6,902 bases of DNA. Source: Clostridia bacterium (lineage in GTDB: Bacteria; Bacillota_A; Clostridia; Oscillospirales; CAG-272). The number at the start of each line of letters is the position of its first letter. Position 1 is the stretch's first letter. The stretch spans positions 1 through 6,902 of the forward strand of contig JAFTRT010000087.1 of NCBI GenBank assembly GCA_017462145.1, given 5' to 3'. A model generated the notes under the pieces. The model saw only the letters and a program-made list of their open reading frames with translations, did no database searches and was not told where the DNA came from. A program made the translations under genes and the position numbers. This document shows positions 4,923 to 6,902 of this stretch, one piece after another.

Positions 4923-5769
4923 TATTTTCCGGAGCGGTGGATTCCTTTATTGACACGGGGCAAGGAACGAAGGCGATCCCGTTTCAGCTCAGAGGGGAGG
5001 ATTCCCAGCTGTTGCTTAAACACACGGTTAAAGGAGCGAATACTTTGAAATCCGCTTTGCTCGGCCACCTCGGTCAGGCTTTGATCGGTGGTTTCGATGA
5101 GATAGCGAGCCCGTTCACAGCGATACTGATTGAGCATCGTCTTAAAGCTGATTCCCAAGATCTTATTGAACTCACGGGAGATATACTCATAATTATAGCC
5201 CAAGCTCTTGGCTACGTCTCGCAGGGTGATATCGGACACAAAATTCTTCTCCATATACATCAGCATATCCAAGAACCATGTCTCCTCTTGGAGGAGCGCT
5301 CCCGCAGAGGGCACTTTTGGGCATATTCGGCACACAGGCCGTACAAGACCGATTTGATGACCATGGCGGGAGGATCGGGCAAATTCATCGCCTTCTTTGT
5401 CAAGACGACATCTCCCAAAAAGCTCTTGCGGAAATACAGATCGGTATGGGGCGACAGAGAAAAACAGGGCAGATCGCTCACGTATTGCTCAAAATGCTTG
5501 GTAAAGCTTGCCACGTAAGAGCCGGAAAAGGTCACGATGGAAAAAACCGCCTCTCCCGAAAAGCTGTGGATATGATAGGGGGCAATGAGACAGCAACTTC
5601 CCGCTGACAGCTCAAAGCTGTTTTTTTGAACGGTCACGTCCAGCTTGCCCTCCAATACGTAAATAAACTCATAGGCACGGTGCAAATGGGGTTCGTAGGG
5701 ATAATTTCGATAAAGAAAAATCTCAAACAATTTGGTGTTGTAGGAGTTATTAATTTGATGCAAAAGCAT
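4922..5769 (-). pseudogene. AraC-family transcriptional regulator, split by a single-base frameshift
   Basis: A DNA-binding regulator of sugar-type genes, in two frames. The first (5769-5260) encodes an N-terminal cupin ligand domain: PHLHRAYEFIYVLEGKLDV with H28, H30 and E34, and the GSCCLIAPYHIHSF segment. The second (to 4922) encodes the C-terminal double HTH: ITLRDVAKSLGYNYEYISREF, then the SLTEVAEQSGFQSIRSFNRVFK AraC signature. Adding one A at about 5288-5289 reads SSKEETWFLDML across the junction and yields about 282 residues, normal for the family. The likely lesion is therefore a one-base deletion in a short A-run. The start at 5769 has GGAGG 6 nt upstream; earlier in-frame Met codons lie upstream of the promoter. 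It is divergent from the solute-binding-protein gene, which it probably controlled. A sequencing or assembly error cannot be excluded. Confidence 0.85.
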
Positions 5770-5802
5770 AAAATGCCTCCAAAAAGTCAAATTCTGGCCA
5801 TA

Positions 5803-5831
5803 ATTATACAAGAAATTTCTTGCTTTGTCAA
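5803..5831 (-). promoter_or_regulatory. Promoter of the AraC-type regulator
   Basis: On the minus strand, TTGACA (5831-5826) and TATAAT (5808-5803) are separated by 17 nt, a full consensus sigma-A promoter. Transcription would start near 5796, about 27 nt before the ATG at 5769. The spacer contains a perfect 14-bp palindrome. Confidence 0.9.
5809..5822. promoter_or_regulatory. Candidate operator: perfect 14-bp palindrome between divergent promoters
   Basis: CAAGAAATTTCTTG is a perfect dyad. It fills 14 of the 17 spacer bases of the araC promoter, directly next to its -10, and overlaps the first three bases of the predicted -35 box of the plus-strand transport promoter. A protein bound here would block araC transcription and touch RNA polymerase at the other promoter. 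AraC proteins usually bind direct half-sites, so a different dimeric regulator is also possible. Confidence 0.5.
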
Positions 5832-5848
5832 GATGATTTGTGTATAAT
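5820..5848 (+). promoter_or_regulatory. Promoter of the solute-binding-protein gene
   Basis: TATAAT (5843-5848) has a poor -35, TTGCTT (5820-5825), at 17 nt. A perfect -10 with a weak -35 fits an activator-dependent promoter. It overlaps the divergent araC promoter; the two -35 boxes are interleaved. The start would be near 5855, giving a leader of about 57 nt. Confidence 0.65.
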
Positions 5849-5859
5849 AGAATCATAGT

Positions 5860-5897
5860 TGAGATTTTCTCACAAAAAAGTGCGTTCTCAAAACGCA
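5860..5897 (+). other. Two small stem-loops in the leader of the solute-binding-protein gene
   Basis: TGAGA-TTT-TCTCA (5860-5872) lies at the predicted transcript 5' end. TGCGTT/AACGCA with a CTCAA loop (5881-5897) stands just before the ribosome binding site AAAGGA (5899-5904). The second may affect translation or transcript stability; neither is a terminator. Confidence 0.4.
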
Positions 5898-5911
5898 GAA
5901 AGGATCTTCAG

Positions 5912-6902
5912 ATGAAAAAGTTTTTGTGCCTGCTGTTTTGCCTTTGCCTGTTGGTAAGCACTCTTGCTGCCTGTGCCGGCACCGGTGATACACCGGAAGA
6001 AACCACAACGCCGGTCAATGAGGATGAGGTAACCACCACCACAACGCCTCCTCCCTCCGGTGACAACGGCACCACCACAACGGAAAGCGGAAACGACACC
6101 ACCACCCTATATCAGGGCGTGGCTACCATGTATCCCAAGCATACCGCTTACGACTTTGGTGACTCCTTTGGAAACCCCTTGGGCTATAACTTCTTTGCCA
6201 GAACCGGCCGTGTTCACTACATTGACGGTGAGGCAAACTCCACTTCGGATATTACCATTGCAGCTTACAAGAGAAATCAAGTGCTGGAGTCCATGTATAA
6301 CATCAACATCAAGGTTACCTTGGCAGGCGGAAGCAGCAATGCCGCCGAGGAATCCAATTTCCGTACCCGTTTGGGCGTCGCCAGCGGCGAATATGACATT
6401 GCCGTTCCCGACGTTTGGTGGGCACTGGAGCTGGGCGGCTATTTCACCAACCTGATGACCATTCCCGAGATCAATATTGACGACGAGTACTGGGTCGACG
6501 GTTGGAACGACAACCTGATCATCAACAACAGAATGTACTCCATCGCCGGCGACGCTACTCTGGAGCTCTACGAGAACCTGGAAGTGATCTACTTCAATAA
6601 GGCCATCGCCGCCACCAACAACTTGGATATGTACAAGCTCGTGGAGGAGGACAAGTGGACTCTGGATTATATGATCGAGCTGGGCGAGTCTGTCTTTGAG
6701 CCAACCTTGACCAACACCGACCCCAGTGATGACGTTTATTGCGTCCAGTACAACGTACACTCCATGCGTCAGTCCCTCTTCAATGCCGGCATCACCATGT
6801 TGCAGACCAACCGCTACAACGCTATCATTACTCCAATTTGTAACACCGAGCGGAACATTGCCATCTGCGATAAGATCACCGAAATGATCTGGTCCACCTC
6901 TA
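5912..6902 (+). CDS. ABC transporter extracellular solute-binding lipoprotein (partial, runs off right edge)
   Basis: Binding component of an ABC importer, probably for a carbohydrate, anchored outside the membrane by lipid. The 330 complete codons start with a type II signal peptide: KK at 2-3, a hydrophobic core, and the lipobox L18-A-A-C21. A Thr/Pro-rich low-complexity linker follows (about 24-65, with TTT runs and PPP) and would space the domain from the membrane. The mature part has features of family-1 solute-binding proteins: a long-range GEYDIAVPDVW segment (159-169), YSIAGDATL (209-217), the EVIYFNK motif (224-230) and the DKWTLDYM motif (247-254). The protein should end roughly 100-250 residues beyond the window. 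AAAGGA lies 7 nt before the ATG. It is divergent from the AraC-type gene, a common arrangement for inducible sugar uptake; permease genes probably follow outside the window. Confidence 0.88.
   Translation, partial: MKKFLCLLFCLCLLVSTLAACAGTGDTPEETTTPVNEDEVTTTTTPPPSGDNGTTTTESGNDTTTLYQGVATMYPKHTAYDFGDSFGNPLGYNFFARTGRVHYIDGEANSTSDITIAAYKRNQVLESMYNINIKVTLAGGSSNAAEESNFRTRLGVASGEYDIAVPDVWWALELGGYFTNLMTIPEINIDDEYWVDGWNDNLIINNRMYSIAGDATLELYENLEVIYFNKAIAATNNLDMYKLVEEDKWTLDYMIELGESVFEPTLTNTDPSDDVYCVQYNVHSMRQSLFNAGITMLQTNRYNAIITPICNTERNIAICDKITEMIWSTS

Noticed and set aside
4436..4953. Open frames of 64-139 residues in R2 and R3
   Set aside because: Their sequences simply translate modules H and X. Copies of the repeat differ by indels that do not preserve frame.
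5300..5330. Programmed -1 frameshift in the AraC gene
   Set aside because: No X-XXY-YYZ heptamer in the right phase. A one-base loss in an A-run explains the junction more simply. Kept only as a minor alternative.
6107..6760. 217-residue minus-strand open frame opposite the solute-binding protein
   Set aside because: It is antisense to a gene with a lipobox, RBS, promoter and recognisable motifs. Its Val/Gly-rich sequence is what the complement of that gene yields, and it has no start signal of its own.

Overview
The window looks like chromosomal DNA from a low-to-mid GC Gram-positive, most likely a gut-type Clostridia (Oscillospiraceae or Christensenellales-like). This rests on AGGAGG-type ribosome binding sites, near-consensus sigma-A promoters with 17-nt spacers, an L32 zinc ribbon next to a DUF177/YceD gene, a Thr-rich lipoprotein sugar-binding protein beside an AraC regulator, and intergenic repeats of kinds I recall from such genomes. 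The family-level placement is inference.

Layout. At the left edge, on the minus strand, a perfect sigma-A promoter (791-819) drives a DUF177/YceD gene (195-719) and then rpmF (146 to beyond the edge). This is the usual start of the ribosomal-protein/fatty-acid cluster. Upstream, also on the minus strand, is a 494-residue polytopic O-antigen-ligase/polymerase-like protein (867-2351) with its own promoter and a leader carrying two hairpins. Its promoter is back to back with the promoter of a plus-strand tRNA-Glu(CTC) gene (2528-2602), and the two share a 35-bp A/T tract. The tRNA has a strong terminator.

From 2645 to 3617 I see no credible gene. The stretch is packed with repeats: a duplicated tRNA-tail/terminator module, two further terminator-like hairpins, a nested inverted repeat of about 270 bp, a second short structured repeat, and a composite repeat (R1). 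A HAD-family phosphatase (3618-4340, minus) follows, with its own promoter. It is enclosed by R1 and an inverted relative, R2 (4440-4676). A third, direct relative (R3, 4783-4922) ends at the stop codon of the next gene. The three copies share a stem whose arms differ in sequence but stay complementary.

The right part is a divergent transport/regulation locus. An AraC-type regulator on the minus strand (5769-4922) is broken by a one-base frameshift between its cupin and HTH domains. An extracellular solute-binding lipoprotein on the plus strand (5912 to beyond the right edge) probably belongs to an ABC carbohydrate importer. Between them lie two divergent promoters and a perfect 14-bp palindrome that fills most of the araC spacer and touches the -35 box of the transport promoter. 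It is a good candidate shared operator.

The most unusual material is the repeat family around the HAD gene and the broken regulator. I do not see a defence, CRISPR or prophage system here.
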